From assembly GCA_947501845.1 (NCBI GenBank), contig CANMXP010000017.1, positions 40,652 through 104,651 of the forward strand: a stretch of DNA of 64,000 nucleotides, read 5' to 3'. The notes beneath the pieces are model-generated. The model saw only the letters and a program-made list of their open reading frames with translations, was not told the DNA's origin and made no database searches. The translations under genes and the position numbers were made by a program. Positions 45,122 to 53,882 of the stretch are shown here, in pieces (position 1 is the first letter of the stretch; the number at the start of each line of letters is the position of its first letter). The stretch comes from an uncultured Flavobacteriaceae bacterium. GTDB taxonomy: Bacteria > Bacteroidota > Bacteroidia > Flavobacteriales > Flavobacteriaceae.

Positions 45122-45919
45122 ATGAAAGAATCATTATTTGAAATATCTAGAATGGATTGTCCGTCTGAGGAAAATCTTATTCGTTTAAAACTTGCAGAAA
45201 ACAGTAACATTAAACACTTGAAATTTAATGTTGAAAATAGGAGCTTACTTATTTATCATACGAATGATTTAGAAAAAATTACAAAAGATCTAAATTCATT
45301 GGGTTTAGGAGAAAGATTGATGAGTACTAAAAATTCTGAAGAAAATATAGAATTTGAAAATGAAAGTAAAAGACAATCAAGGCTACTTTGGACTGTTTTA
45401 GGCATAAATTTGATGTTTTTCTTGATTGAGATTACTACAGGGCTTATATCTAAATCGATGGGACTTGTGGCCGATAGTCTAGATATGCTAGCTGATACTT
45501 TTGTTTATGGCTTAAGTCTTTTAGCCATTGGAGGTACGGTATATAAAAAGAAAAAGATAGCAAAACTTGCAGGTTATTTTCAAATTTTATTAGCAATTAT
45601 AGGTTTAGCAGAAGTATTGAGAAGATTCCTTGGGATTGAACAAGTTCCAAATTTTAAAACCATGATTATTGTTTCGGTTTTTGCTTTAATTGCTAATAGT
45701 GTTTGCCTGTTTTTGTTACAAAAAAGTAAAAGTAGTGAAGCTCACATGCGAGCCAGTATGATATTTACATCTAATGATATTATTATAAACCTGGGAATAA
45801 TAATTGCAGCTATCCTTGTTTTATGGTTAAATAGCAATAAGCCAGACTTGATAATAGGGCTTATAGTGTTCACTTTAGTTGTACAAGGCGCTTTTAGGAT
45901 TCTAAAATTGGCTAAATGA
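45122..45919 (+). CDS. CDF-family cation transporter with HMA-like N-terminal domain
   Basis: I start at the ATG at 45122 (MKESLFEISRMDCPSE); the upstream ATG at 45068 would add 18 unlikely residues. The 265-residue protein has an N-terminal HMA-like domain (MDCPSEENLIRLKL; the second Cys of MxCxxC is Glu, as is common in this subfamily) and a six-segment CDF transport domain (ADSLDMLADTF and a second Ser-Asn-Asp site ASMIFTSNDIIINLG). It probably exports Zn, Co or Cd. The metal is not known. Confidence 0.83.
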   Translation: MKESLFEISRMDCPSEENLIRLKLAENSNIKHLKFNVENRSLLIYHTNDLEKITKDLNSLGLGERLMSTKNSEENIEFENESKRQSRLLWTVLGINLMFFLIEITTGLISKSMGLVADSLDMLADTFVYGLSLLAIGGTVYKKKKIAKLAGYFQILLAIIGLAEVLRRFLGIEQVPNFKTMIIVSVFALIANSVCLFLLQKSKSSEAHMRASMIFTSNDIIINLGIIIAAILVLWLNSNKPDLIIGLIVFTLVVQGAFRILKLAK

Positions 45920-45996
45920 TTATTGAGTTTAATAAATCATTTAAAAAAGATAACCTTAAATATCTTACAAAATATGATAAGTAAGGCCTTTTTATG

Positions 45997-46081
45997 TGCG
46001 CACGAGAAGATTCGAACTTCCACATCCTAAACGGATACTGGCCCCTCAAGCCAGCGCGTCTACCAATTCCGCCACGTGCGC
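45997..46081 (-). tRNA. tRNA-Leu(GAG)
   Basis: The minus-strand sequence folds with a 7-bp acceptor (GCGCACG with CGTGCGC), D-arm, an anticodon stem CTGGC/GCCAG with loop TTGAGGG (anticodon GAG), a long variable arm as in Leu tRNAs, and a T-loop TTCGAAT. The discriminator is A and the next bases are CAT, so CCA is not encoded. Just upstream on the minus strand lies a strong hairpin and then the 3' end of another tRNA. Confidence 0.95.
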
Positions 46082-46103
46082 ATAAAGAAACTGTGTAAAA
46101 ATA

Positions 46104-46135
46104 GAAAAAGTTAAGCAAAATCGCTTAACTTTTTC
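46104..46135 (-). terminator. Strong 13-bp hairpin between the tRNA remnant and tRNA-Leu
   Basis: Arms 46104-46116 and 46123-46135 are perfectly complementary over 13 bases with a 6-base loop. On the minus strand it begins 4 bases after the end of the tRNA-like remnant and is followed by TATTTTTA. It looks like the original terminator of a tRNA transcript. Confidence 0.65.
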
Positions 46136-46138
46136 TTG

Positions 46139-46160
46139 TGACCAGGCTGGGGCTCGAACC
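46139..46160 (-). pseudogene. 3' end of a tRNA gene (T-arm and acceptor strand only)
   Basis: On the minus strand the sequence reads GGTTCGAGCCCCAGCCTGGTCA, with a T-loop TTCGAGC, the 3' T-stem CCCAG and the acceptor strand CCTGGTC plus discriminator A. The matching 5' T-stem would be CTGGG, but GTAGG is present, and no D-arm or acceptor 5' strand (GACCAGG) is found further up. It is therefore a 3' remnant. Such remnants often mark the far attachment site of an element that integrated in a tRNA gene. Confidence 0.55.
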
Positions 46161-46851
46161 TACAGCTCAAACACCAGTATTTATAAGTCATCTGCTAGTT
46201 TTAACATTCATTGTTGATGAATTGTGAACCTCGCTATTATTTCAAATATGTCAAATTAACTTTCGCCGGCGCAAATATAAATAAATTAAAGTTTGAACTT
46301 AATGAATTTTTTATTTTTTGTGTGCCATCTTCATTATATAAGTATTTATAAATTTTATTTGAGGTTATAGAACTAGCCCTTATTCCTCCACGAATTTTTC
46401 TATTGTTAGTATTATTATAACTTATACAGATGCTGGAGACAGTGGATATGGTATTACCCCTTGTTCTTCTTTCCCGATTTGTTAATGCCGCCGTCATTTA
46501 TTCGTATTGTTGGCATTTGAATATAAAATGATTCTTAATTTCGATTGGTTTTATAACAATAGAATTCAGTTTTTGATTTGGAAATTCGCCAACGAGGTAA
46601 TTTTTCGATTCAAATTAAATTTTCCTTTCAGCTGCCTTCAGCAGCTATTAACTTAATATTTTATCTATAAGAATTTTTACGAACACTTTTTGCGGTTCTT
46701 TTATTTACTTATAGAGTCTCACAGATTTAATGTATGCAAGAGTATTTAACTGAAAGTATATTGCATAATAAAAAAACAAACAAGACGAGGTTCGAATCTT
46801 TTATGTCTTTGATAACAATATATTTACTGATTAAATTCAAAGAATTAACTT
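46161..46851. other. Gene-poor stretch between the tRNA remnant and the PUL
   Basis: About 690 AT-rich bases have no credible gene; short open frames here lack typical codon use or starts. A small hairpin (AGCTGC...GCAGCT, about 46630-46648) and a tRNA T-arm-like string at 46788-46803 are the only local structures I see. It may be the degraded border of an inserted element. Confidence 0.5.
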
Positions 46852-47439
46852 TTAATGTTTTCTTTTTGCAAAAAATAAGAACAAAATACTATTTAATTTA
46901 CTTCCAACACGTTCCCTTAATAAATTATAAGCTTTATTAATTTGCCATTCTACTGTTCTGATAGAAACATTTAGATATTCTGCAATTTCAATATTTGTAA
47001 GCCCTTCTTTTTTGCTTAAAAGAAAAGTCTCTTTACATTTACGCGGTAAATTTGAAATACCCTCAGTAACTAATCGGATTTTTCGCTCTAATAATTCAGA
47101 ATTGTTATCATTTACCACTTCATTTAATGTTTCTACATATGTGCGTTCTAATATGGATGTTTTCCTTTTTCTATGATATTGATTAATAAATTCATTGTAA
47201 GTGGTTTTATATAAAAAACTTTTAATAGAGTAATCTTGATTTAGTCTTTTTCTAAACTCCCATGTCTTTAAAAATACATTTTGAACTATGTCCTCTGCAG
47301 TAACACTATCATTAGTAAGGCTTATAGTATAAATAAAAAGAGGCTTGTGGTAAAACTTCACTAGATGAGTATAAGCGCTTTCCTTTCCATTTTTTAAATG
47401 ATCAATAAATTTAGCATTATCGTTATACAATTCCGCCAT
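46852..47439 (-). CDS. ECF sigma-70 factor, FecI-like (PUL regulator)
   Basis: The 195-residue protein has sigma region 2 (about residues 20-90, with TAEDIVQNVFLKTWEFR) and region 4 (about 130-185, with GLTNIEIAEYLNVSIRTVEWQI). It is of the size and type of Bacteroidota sigma factors paired with FecR. It is transcribed away from the fecR-like gene across 141 bases, rather than in front of it as is usual. It probably directs transcription of susC and the following genes. Confidence 0.88.
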   Translation of the reverse strand: MAELYNDNAKFIDHLKNGKESAYTHLVKFYHKPLFIYTISLTNDSVTAEDIVQNVFLKTWEFRKRLNQDYSIKSFLYKTTYNEFINQYHRKRKTSILERTYVETLNEVVNDNNSELLERKIRLVTEGISNLPRKCKETFLLSKKEGLTNIEIAEYLNVSIRTVEWQINKAYNLLRERVGSKLNSILFLFFAKRKH

Positions 47440-47580
47440 GAGTAAAATTATAAATTCGTATTGTGAAGGGGATAAATATCATAAAATAATAATAAAATAC
47501 AAAAAAAATACAAAAAAAGCAAGTATAAGGCGGTTTAGGATTGTAATATAAAAAAATAAAATACTTAAAAATGTATCCCA

Positions 47581-48753
47581 ATGTTGCCAAATTATGAAAG
47601 TCTAATAATTAAATACTTAACAAATTCTGCTACTATCCTAGAATTAGAAATGTTAGCAGAATGGATTGAGGACCCATTAAATAAAAAGACGTTTAAAGTG
47701 TATGTTGAAACACATTATGCAATTTATTACAGCATGGAAGACCCTGATATTGAAAAAGTACTAAATAGGCTTCTTGTAAATATAAGAAAGGAAAAATCTT
47801 TTGTCTACAAGTTAAAAAACAAGCCATTTTTTAGATATGCTGCTGCGGTTTTGGTAATTGGGATGATGATTTCTATTTATTTATTTAATAGGGATAATAT
47901 GGTTTCCGATAATTTTGAAGAAAAAATAACTACTATTGGAAATGAGGTTATTAAACCTGGAACAGACAAAGCTATATTAACCTTGGAGAATGGTTCTCTA
48001 ATAACATTAGAAAAAGGTAAATCCTTCAATAGGCAAAATGTTAGTAGTAATGGTAAAGAAATTCGCTATAAAAAAATTGAATCAAAAAAAGAAATAATTA
48101 AGTATAATTACTTAACTGTTCCTAGAGGGGGGCAATTTTTTGTTAACCTCTCAGATGGCACAAAGGTATGGTTAAATTCAGAATCCAAGTTAAAATACCC
48201 AGTTAATTTTATTGAAGGAGAACCAAGACAAGTTGAACTGGTTTATGGGGAAGCATATTTCAATGTGTCTCCTAGTAACATGCATGGAGGGGCAGATTTT
48301 AAGGTGTATAATAAAAGTCAAGAAGTCCAAGTGCTAGGTACAGAATTTAATATTAAGGCTTATCGAGATGAGACCACTATTTATACAACTTTAGTTGAAG
48401 GTAGCATAGTCTTGAGATATGAGGATAAAAAACTGAAATTAATACCAAACCAGCAATCTCAGATAAATATGGACAATAATACTCTTGTCACCAAAACAGT
48501 GGATGTTTATAACGAAATATCATGGAAAGATGGGATTTTTAGTTTTGAAGATAAATCTTTAAAAGAGATCATGAAGGTTTTGTCTCGCTGGTATGATATG
48601 AATGTGGTGTTTAAGAATGTTGAAGTTGAAGAAGAGCAGTTTATAGGTATTTTGGAAAAGGATCAAGAAATAGAAGAGATATTAACAAATATTAGAAATT
48701 TTGGAATAATCAATGAGTTTAAAATTATTGATAAAGAAGTATTATTGGATTAA
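47581..48753 (+). CDS. FecR-type anti-sigma factor
   Basis: The 390-residue protein has an N-terminal cytoplasmic part (residues 1-80), one membrane helix (about 84-105, FFRYAAAVLVIGMMISIYLF), a periplasmic FecR domain (about 140-270, with VPRGGQFFVNLSDGTKVWLNSESKLKYP) and a C-terminal DUF4974 domain (about 315-390). It holds the sigma factor until the SusC receptor signals. It stops 100 bases before susC. Confidence 0.9.
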   Translation: MLPNYESLIIKYLTNSATILELEMLAEWIEDPLNKKTFKVYVETHYAIYYSMEDPDIEKVLNRLLVNIRKEKSFVYKLKNKPFFRYAAAVLVIGMMISIYLFNRDNMVSDNFEEKITTIGNEVIKPGTDKAILTLENGSLITLEKGKSFNRQNVSSNGKEIRYKKIESKKEIIKYNYLTVPRGGQFFVNLSDGTKVWLNSESKLKYPVNFIEGEPRQVELVYGEAYFNVSPSNMHGGADFKVYNKSQEVQVLGTEFNIKAYRDETTIYTTLVEGSIVLRYEDKKLKLIPNQQSQINMDNNTLVTKTVDVYNEISWKDGIFSFEDKSLKEIMKVLSRWYDMNVVFKNVEVEEEQFIGILEKDQEIEEILTNIRNFGIINEFKIIDKEVLLD

Positions 48754-48760
48754 AAAATAA

Positions 48761-48803
48761 AGGGAACGAAGTATGGACATTTGCGATATCAAACTTCGTC
48801 CCT
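48761..48803 (+). promoter_or_regulatory. Stem-loop between fecR and susC
   Basis: AGGGAACGAAGT (48761-48772) pairs with ACTTCGTCCCT (48793-48803) as an 11-bp stem with one bulged A and a 20-base loop. No T-tract follows, so it is not a simple terminator. It lies in the leader of the susC message and could tune expression or processing. Confidence 0.55.
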
Positions 48804-48853
48804 CTAAACCACGTATTAATTAATTGTTTAACTAACTAACACTAAGCAAATTT

Positions 48854-51800
48854 ATGAAAATTAAATTACTTAAGGCGCGTTTCTTGCTTACGAAACGGCT
48901 GATGACATTTATTATGAGAGTTTTTATCTTTTTTTTGTGTACAGCAACTTTTAGTCTCTCACCTTTAAACTCGCTTTCTCAAGAGAAAGTTGTAATTGAC
49001 CAGGATCAATTGGTTTCCGTCGATAAAGTTTTTAAGATTATTAAAAGACAAACAAATTATCGATTTATTTATCCTAAAAAAGCTTTTAAAGATGCGCCAA
49101 TGGTACATTTGAAAAGAGGAGAGATAACCGTTGAAGATTTACTAGAACAAAGTTTATCAAACAAGAATTTGGGTTTTGAATTAACAAAAAACAATACCAT
49201 AGTAATCAATAAAAATATTAAAACCAATAAAATTGATAAACTTCAGGAATTTACTGTTAATGGAAACATAACAGATGTTAATGGATCGCCTTTACCAGGC
49301 GTTACTATTATCGTTAAGGGAACTAACAGGGGAACCACAACCAATTTTGACGGCAAATATTCTATAAAAGCTACTTCAACAGATGTCATTGTCTTCTCGT
49401 ATGTTGGATTTCTTACACAGGAAATCGTTGTGGGAAATAACGAAACCATAAATGTGGTAATGAAAGAAGATGCCTCTGAATTGGATGAGGTAGTTGTAGT
49501 AGGATATGGTACGCAAAAAAAGGAAAACCTTACTGGAGCAGTAAGTGCAATAGGTTCTAAGGAGATTGAGCAACGTCCTATTACTAGTGCATCTGTGGCG
49601 CTTCAAGGAACTACCAGTGGTGTATTTATTAACCAGAATTCGGGACAACCAGGACGAAACAATGTTTCAATTAGAATTAGAGGGGTTGGTACCCTAAACA
49701 ACACCAATCCGCTTATTTTGGTCGATGGTATTGAAGCACCTTTTGATAATATTAATCCCGATGATATCGAAAACATATCTGTGTTAAAAGATGCAGCTTC
49801 TGCGGCTATTTATGGTTCACGTGCTGCTAATGGAGTGGTGCTTGTTACCACCAAACGCGGATCGGGTATAGAAGGAGTTCAATTTAACTATAACGGGTTT
49901 TACGGATTTTCAGAAGGGATTCGTTTCCCGGAAATGGTTACAAACTCTGCTCAATTTGCCGAATTATGGAATGAGGCCATTACAAACTTTGGAGGAGCTC
50001 CCAGATATTCAGACAACGAAATAACGAACTTTAGAGAAAATGGTCCTAATACAGACTGGCTTGGAGCACTCTTTGAAACAGGCTCTATACAACAACACAA
50101 TTTTAGTGTTAGTGGGTCTAACAAAAATACTAATTACAGGTTTTCTTTTGGTTTGATGAATGATGATGGAATTGTACCCAAAGCTAAATTTAAGCGTTAC
50201 AATTACCGTTTAAATTTAGATAGCCAAATCAATGATAAACTAAAAATAGGTACCAGTATATCACTTATTAGGGGAGACCGAGAAAGTCATCAGGAAAATC
50301 TTACTCCGTTAGGAGATGGAGGCCCTATAGCACAGGCTGCAAGATCTATTCCATTAGATCGTATTTATAATGATGATGGTATTCTGGTAAGACCTCAATA
50401 TGGTTTTAGTTGGGTTTTTACCAATATTGTTGCCGGTAATTACAATTCTATAAGTAACGAAGTACTTGGTAACGCATATTTGGAATATGAAGTTTTAGAA
50501 GGCCTTAAGATAAAAGGGACAGCAGCCATAAATCATAGAGAATTTAACGACACCCAATTTAATCAAACTATCGATTTGGTAGATCCTATTACCGATGAGT
50601 TACTGGATGTACAAACTTCGGGAAGGTTTTTATTTAGGAATGCGTTTAAACAACAAAACCTCACGTATTGGCTACAAAGTACCTATGAAAAATCAGTAGG
50701 GAAAAGTAATTTCAAGGTTTTGGTTGGTTACAATCAAGAAACCAGCGTGTGGAATGCTTTTAATACCAGTAGAAGCGATTTCCTTTCCAACAACATTAGA
50801 GTTTTAAGTGCAGGAGACCCTTCTACAGCTGTTAACAATGAGGATGCCAGTGAATGGGCGCTTCAGTCTTATTTTGGACGTATAAATTATGATTTTGATG
50901 GTAAATACCTTCTGGAAGCTAATTTCAGGAGAGATGGTTCATCCCGGTTTGCAAACGACAAATGGGGTAGTTACCCTGCCTTTTCTGCCGGTTGGATTGT
51001 TTCTAAAGAGTCATTTTTTAACGTACCTTTTATCAATTTCTTGAAATTACGCGGATCCTGGGGACAACTTGGTAATCAGAATATTGGTGACTTTGCGTTC
51101 GCAAGACAGTTAAGCCTTACTCAAAGCTATTCATTTAATGGAGAACTGGCTGCGGGTGTTGGACAAACTTCATTAGGAAACCCTGACCTAACATGGGAAG
51201 CCACAACAACTTCGAACATTGGAATTAATTTAGGAATGTTCAATAATAAACTTCAAATAGAAGCAGATTACTTTACCCGTACAACCGATGATATATTATT
51301 TGATATTCCAATCTCTTCAATTACAGGGTTTAATAGCCAAATTCAAAATTCGGCCAAAGTAGAGAATAAAGGATTTGAAGTAGCTGTAAATTATAGAAAT
51401 CAATTAGGTGATTTTGATATAGCTATTGGAGGAAATATGACTTATGTCGAGGACGAGGTTTTAGAATTGAATAAGTTTTTAGGTCCCGATGAAGAGAACA
51501 GATCAATAAACGGTCGTTTTATTTTAGAACCGGGAAGTTCTCTAAATGCTTTTTACGGATTTCAGGTAAATGGTATTTTCCGTGATCAGGCTCAGTTTGA
51601 TAATGCTCCGGATCATACAGGCCTTAACCCTAATTGGGGTGTAGGAGATTTAGAATATGCCGATTTAGATGGTGATGGCGTAATTACTAATGAAGATAGA
51701 ACCGTAATAGGACGAAGAAACCCAAAACTATTGTATGGTGGAAATATTTCAATAAAATATAAAGGGCTCGAACTTTTTGCAATCATTCAAGGTGCGGCTA

Positions 51801-52201
51801 AATTTCAAAGTTATGCCGGTGGGGAAATCTCACAACCGTTTCATAATTCTGCACAGCTAAATACCAGATGGCTGGATAGATGGACACCCAATAATCCTAA
51901 TGCTTCTATGCCGAGACTTTACTTTAGTGATGGTCCAAGTAGTACCGGCACGAACTCATTCTGGCTTCTTAACCGCTCTTACATGAGGTTAAAAAATGTT
52001 CAGCTTTCTTACACCTTTCCAAAGTCCGTGTTTGACAAAACGCCTGTTAAAAGCATGAAAGTTTTTGTTAACGGACAAAATTTATTGACAATTACAGATT
52101 TTCCTTTCTTCGATCCAGAGAGACCGGAAGGCCTAGAACGAGGAGGACAAGGATTTCCTAATCTTAGAGTAATTTCAGCTGGTTTAGATATTAAATTTTA
52201 A
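48854..52201 (+). CDS. susC: SusC/RagA-family TonB-dependent transporter with STN signalling domain
   Basis: The 1115-residue outer-membrane protein starts with a long signal region (cleavage after SLSQ, about residue 43), an STN secretin/TonB domain (about 45-115), a carboxypeptidase-D-like Ig domain (about 130-205), a plug domain with DEVVVVGYGTQKKENLTGA and a 22-strand barrel to the C-terminus. The STN domain is present only in transporters that signal to FecR and sigma. It takes up a glycan fragment with the SusD protein 11 bases downstream. Confidence 0.95.
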   Translation: MKIKLLKARFLLTKRLMTFIMRVFIFFLCTATFSLSPLNSLSQEKVVIDQDQLVSVDKVFKIIKRQTNYRFIYPKKAFKDAPMVHLKRGEITVEDLLEQSLSNKNLGFELTKNNTIVINKNIKTNKIDKLQEFTVNGNITDVNGSPLPGVTIIVKGTNRGTTTNFDGKYSIKATSTDVIVFSYVGFLTQEIVVGNNETINVVMKEDASELDEVVVVGYGTQKKENLTGAVSAIGSKEIEQRPITSASVALQGTTSGVFINQNSGQPGRNNVSIRIRGVGTLNNTNPLILVDGIEAPFDNINPDDIENISVLKDAASAAIYGSRAANGVVLVTTKRGSGIEGVQFNYNGFYGFSEGIRFPEMVTNSAQFAELWNEAITNFGGAPRYSDNEITNFRENGPNTDWLGALFETGSIQQHNFSVSGSNKNTNYRFSFGLMNDDGIVPKAKFKRYNYRLNLDSQINDKLKIGTSISLIRGDRESHQENLTPLGDGGPIAQAARSIPLDRIYNDDGILVRPQYGFSWVFTNIVAGNYNSISNEVLGNAYLEYEVLEGLKIKGTAAINHREFNDTQFNQTIDLVDPITDELLDVQTSGRFLFRNAFKQQNLTYWLQSTYEKSVGKSNFKVLVGYNQETSVWNAFNTSRSDFLSNNIRVLSAGDPSTAVNNEDASEWALQSYFGRINYDFDGKYLLEANFRRDGSSRFANDKWGSYPAFSAGWIVSKESFFNVPFINFLKLRGSWGQLGNQNIGDFAFARQLSLTQSYSFNGELAAGVGQTSLGNPDLTWEATTTSNIGINLGMFNNKLQIEADYFTRTTDDILFDIPISSITGFNSQIQNSAKVENKGFEVAVNYRNQLGDFDIAIGGNMTYVEDEVLELNKFLGPDEENRSINGRFILEPGSSLNAFYGFQVNGIFRDQAQFDNAPDHTGLNPNWGVGDLEYADLDGDGVITNEDRTVIGRRNPKLLYGGNISIKYKGLELFAIIQGAAKFQSYAGGEISQPFHNSAQLNTRWLDRWTPNNPNASMPRLYFSDGPSSTGTNSFWLLNRSYMRLKNVQLSYTFPKSVFDKTPVKSMKVFVNGQNLLTITDFPFFDPERPEGLERGGQGFPNLRVISAGLDIKF

Positions 52202-52212
52202 AAAAAATAATT

Positions 52213-53796
52213 ATGAAAGTTTTAATGAAAAAGTTTTTAATAGTTAGCTTATGCATCATTGGCTTATACGGATGCAAAAGTGACACATTAGATATAGATC
52301 CTCCTGGGTTTCCATCGGCCGAAGGTTTTTTTAGTACTGCCGATGATATTGAGGCAGGTATAAATGGTGTGTATGAAGTATTTCAAGGAACTATTTGGGG
52401 AGGCTCATTTGTACATTCACATCCGGCTTTTATAGCGGCCACAGAGAATGCCGTGGATTGTTGCCCCTGGCAGTTTGGAATTACTCAAATTGCAAATGGC
52501 TCTATGAACTCCACTACAGGATCGTTCTTATCATGGAAATGGGATTATGGATACCAGGGGCTTGCAAGAATTCATACACTTTTAGAGGCTATGGAAAACA
52601 TAGCAAGTATAGAAGATAGTGAGAGAATAGCACTTCAGGCAGAACTTAGATTTTTACGTGCATTTATTTATTCGGAATTAAGTTTTCTATACGGAGACGT
52701 CCCATTGGTACTATCTATAATATCTTCCGATGAAGCTCGCGAAATTTCGAGAACGCCGAAAGCCGAAGTGGTAGAAAGTATATTGACAGATTTAGATTTT
52801 GGTATTGCAAATTTAAATACCGAACCACGCAATGGTGATCTAGGTAGACCTACACTCCAGGCGGCACTTACCTTAAAAGGGAAAGTACTTCTTTACAATA
52901 ATAGTTTTTCTGAAGCAGCCAACACCTTTCAACAAGTCATTAACATGGAGGGTTCGGCAGTGCTTCTGGATCCTGACTATGAAAGTTTATTTAATGCAAC
53001 AAATGAAGAAAGCCGGGAAGTGATATGGTCCATACAATATTTATCTCCTACAGAAGGCCCAGGTGAAGGTAACTGGTTAAGTATCGCTCTGGCACCAACC
53101 AATTTAGCAGGAACACCTGCTGCTACAGGAGAGAGCTGGGGATCTTATCATTTTACAAGAGCATTGCTCGATGATTACTATATGAGTGATGGGCTTCCAA
53201 TTGGCACCTCTCCGTTGTATGATTCAAATGATATTTTTGTTAACAGAGACCCAAGGTTTAAGATGTCGTTTTATGTACCCGGTGACAACTATCGAGGTCA
53301 TACTCTTATAGACAATAACTTTACTGTAAACGGTTCTCAACCATTAGAGTTACGTATGAGTTCCAGAAAATGGGTTGATGGGAATACCGATATTAATTAT
53401 TCTCTTAATGCCAACCCACAAGACCTCATTTTAATGAGATATGCCGATGTATTAATGATGTATGCCGAGGCTCAAAATGAGGCCGTTGGACCTGATGCAT
53501 CTGTGTATGACGCCGTAAATAAAGTACGTGCCCGAGCCGGCATGCCCGATTTTCCTGCTGGACTTAGCCAGGCGCAAATGAGGGAAGAGATAAGGCATGA
53601 ACGAAAGATTGAATTTGTATTAGAAGGTAATAGATATTATGATCTTCTAAGATGGAGAACAGCGGAGACAGTAATTCCGTCTATTCCCCATTTGGAGAAT
53701 CGAATATTCGACCCTAATAAAAATTATTTGTGGCCTATACCACAACACGTCCTGGACCAGAGTCCGAATATTATTCAAAATCCAGGGTATAACTAA
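52213..53796 (+). CDS. susD: SusD/RagB-family outer-membrane glycan-binding lipoprotein
   Basis: The 527-residue lipoprotein has a lipobox ending GLYGC (Cys 21), the TPR-like helical SusD N-half (GFFSTADDIEAGINGVYEV, RFLRAFIYSELSFLYGDVPLV) and a C-terminal part with VRARAGMPDFPA and IRHERKIEFVLEGNRYYDLLRW. It binds the substrate on top of the SusC barrel. It follows susC by 11 bases and is closed by a terminator-like hairpin. Confidence 0.96.
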   Translation: MKVLMKKFLIVSLCIIGLYGCKSDTLDIDPPGFPSAEGFFSTADDIEAGINGVYEVFQGTIWGGSFVHSHPAFIAATENAVDCCPWQFGITQIANGSMNSTTGSFLSWKWDYGYQGLARIHTLLEAMENIASIEDSERIALQAELRFLRAFIYSELSFLYGDVPLVLSIISSDEAREISRTPKAEVVESILTDLDFGIANLNTEPRNGDLGRPTLQAALTLKGKVLLYNNSFSEAANTFQQVINMEGSAVLLDPDYESLFNATNEESREVIWSIQYLSPTEGPGEGNWLSIALAPTNLAGTPAATGESWGSYHFTRALLDDYYMSDGLPIGTSPLYDSNDIFVNRDPRFKMSFYVPGDNYRGHTLIDNNFTVNGSQPLELRMSSRKWVDGNTDINYSLNANPQDLILMRYADVLMMYAEAQNEAVGPDASVYDAVNKVRARAGMPDFPAGLSQAQMREEIRHERKIEFVLEGNRYYDLLRWRTAETVIPSIPHLENRIFDPNKNYLWPIPQHVLDQSPNIIQNPGYN

Positions 53797-53824
53797 GTTT
53801 AGTTTGAATTAGTTTAGTTTTATT

Positions 53825-53878
53825 TTGGGGTTTCATGAAGTAAATATGGAATTGAAACCCCAATTTTTTCTTTTTTTT
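53825..53878 (+). terminator. Terminator-like hairpin after susD
   Basis: A perfect 11-bp stem (53825-53835 with 53853-53863), a 17-base loop, and two long T-runs (53864-53869, 53871-53878). It ends 4 bases before the next ATG. Transcription may end here in part, lowering the distal genes relative to susCD. Confidence 0.7.
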
Positions 53879-53882
53879 GGAC

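Noticed and set aside
45912..46118. A 68-codon minus-strand frame across the tRNA-Leu gene
   Set aside because: It covers the tRNA gene itself, including the acceptor and anticodon arms, so it is not a protein gene.
46139..46210. tmRNA or complete second tRNA at the remnant
   Set aside because: The acceptor 5' strand, D-arm and a valid 5' T-stem are missing, and no tmRNA tag frame was found, so only a 3' remnant is supported.
46237..46497. A short minus-strand frame of 86 codons in the gap before the PUL
   Set aside because: No good start context, no domain, and an odd composition. It is likely random open frame in a gene-poor stretch.
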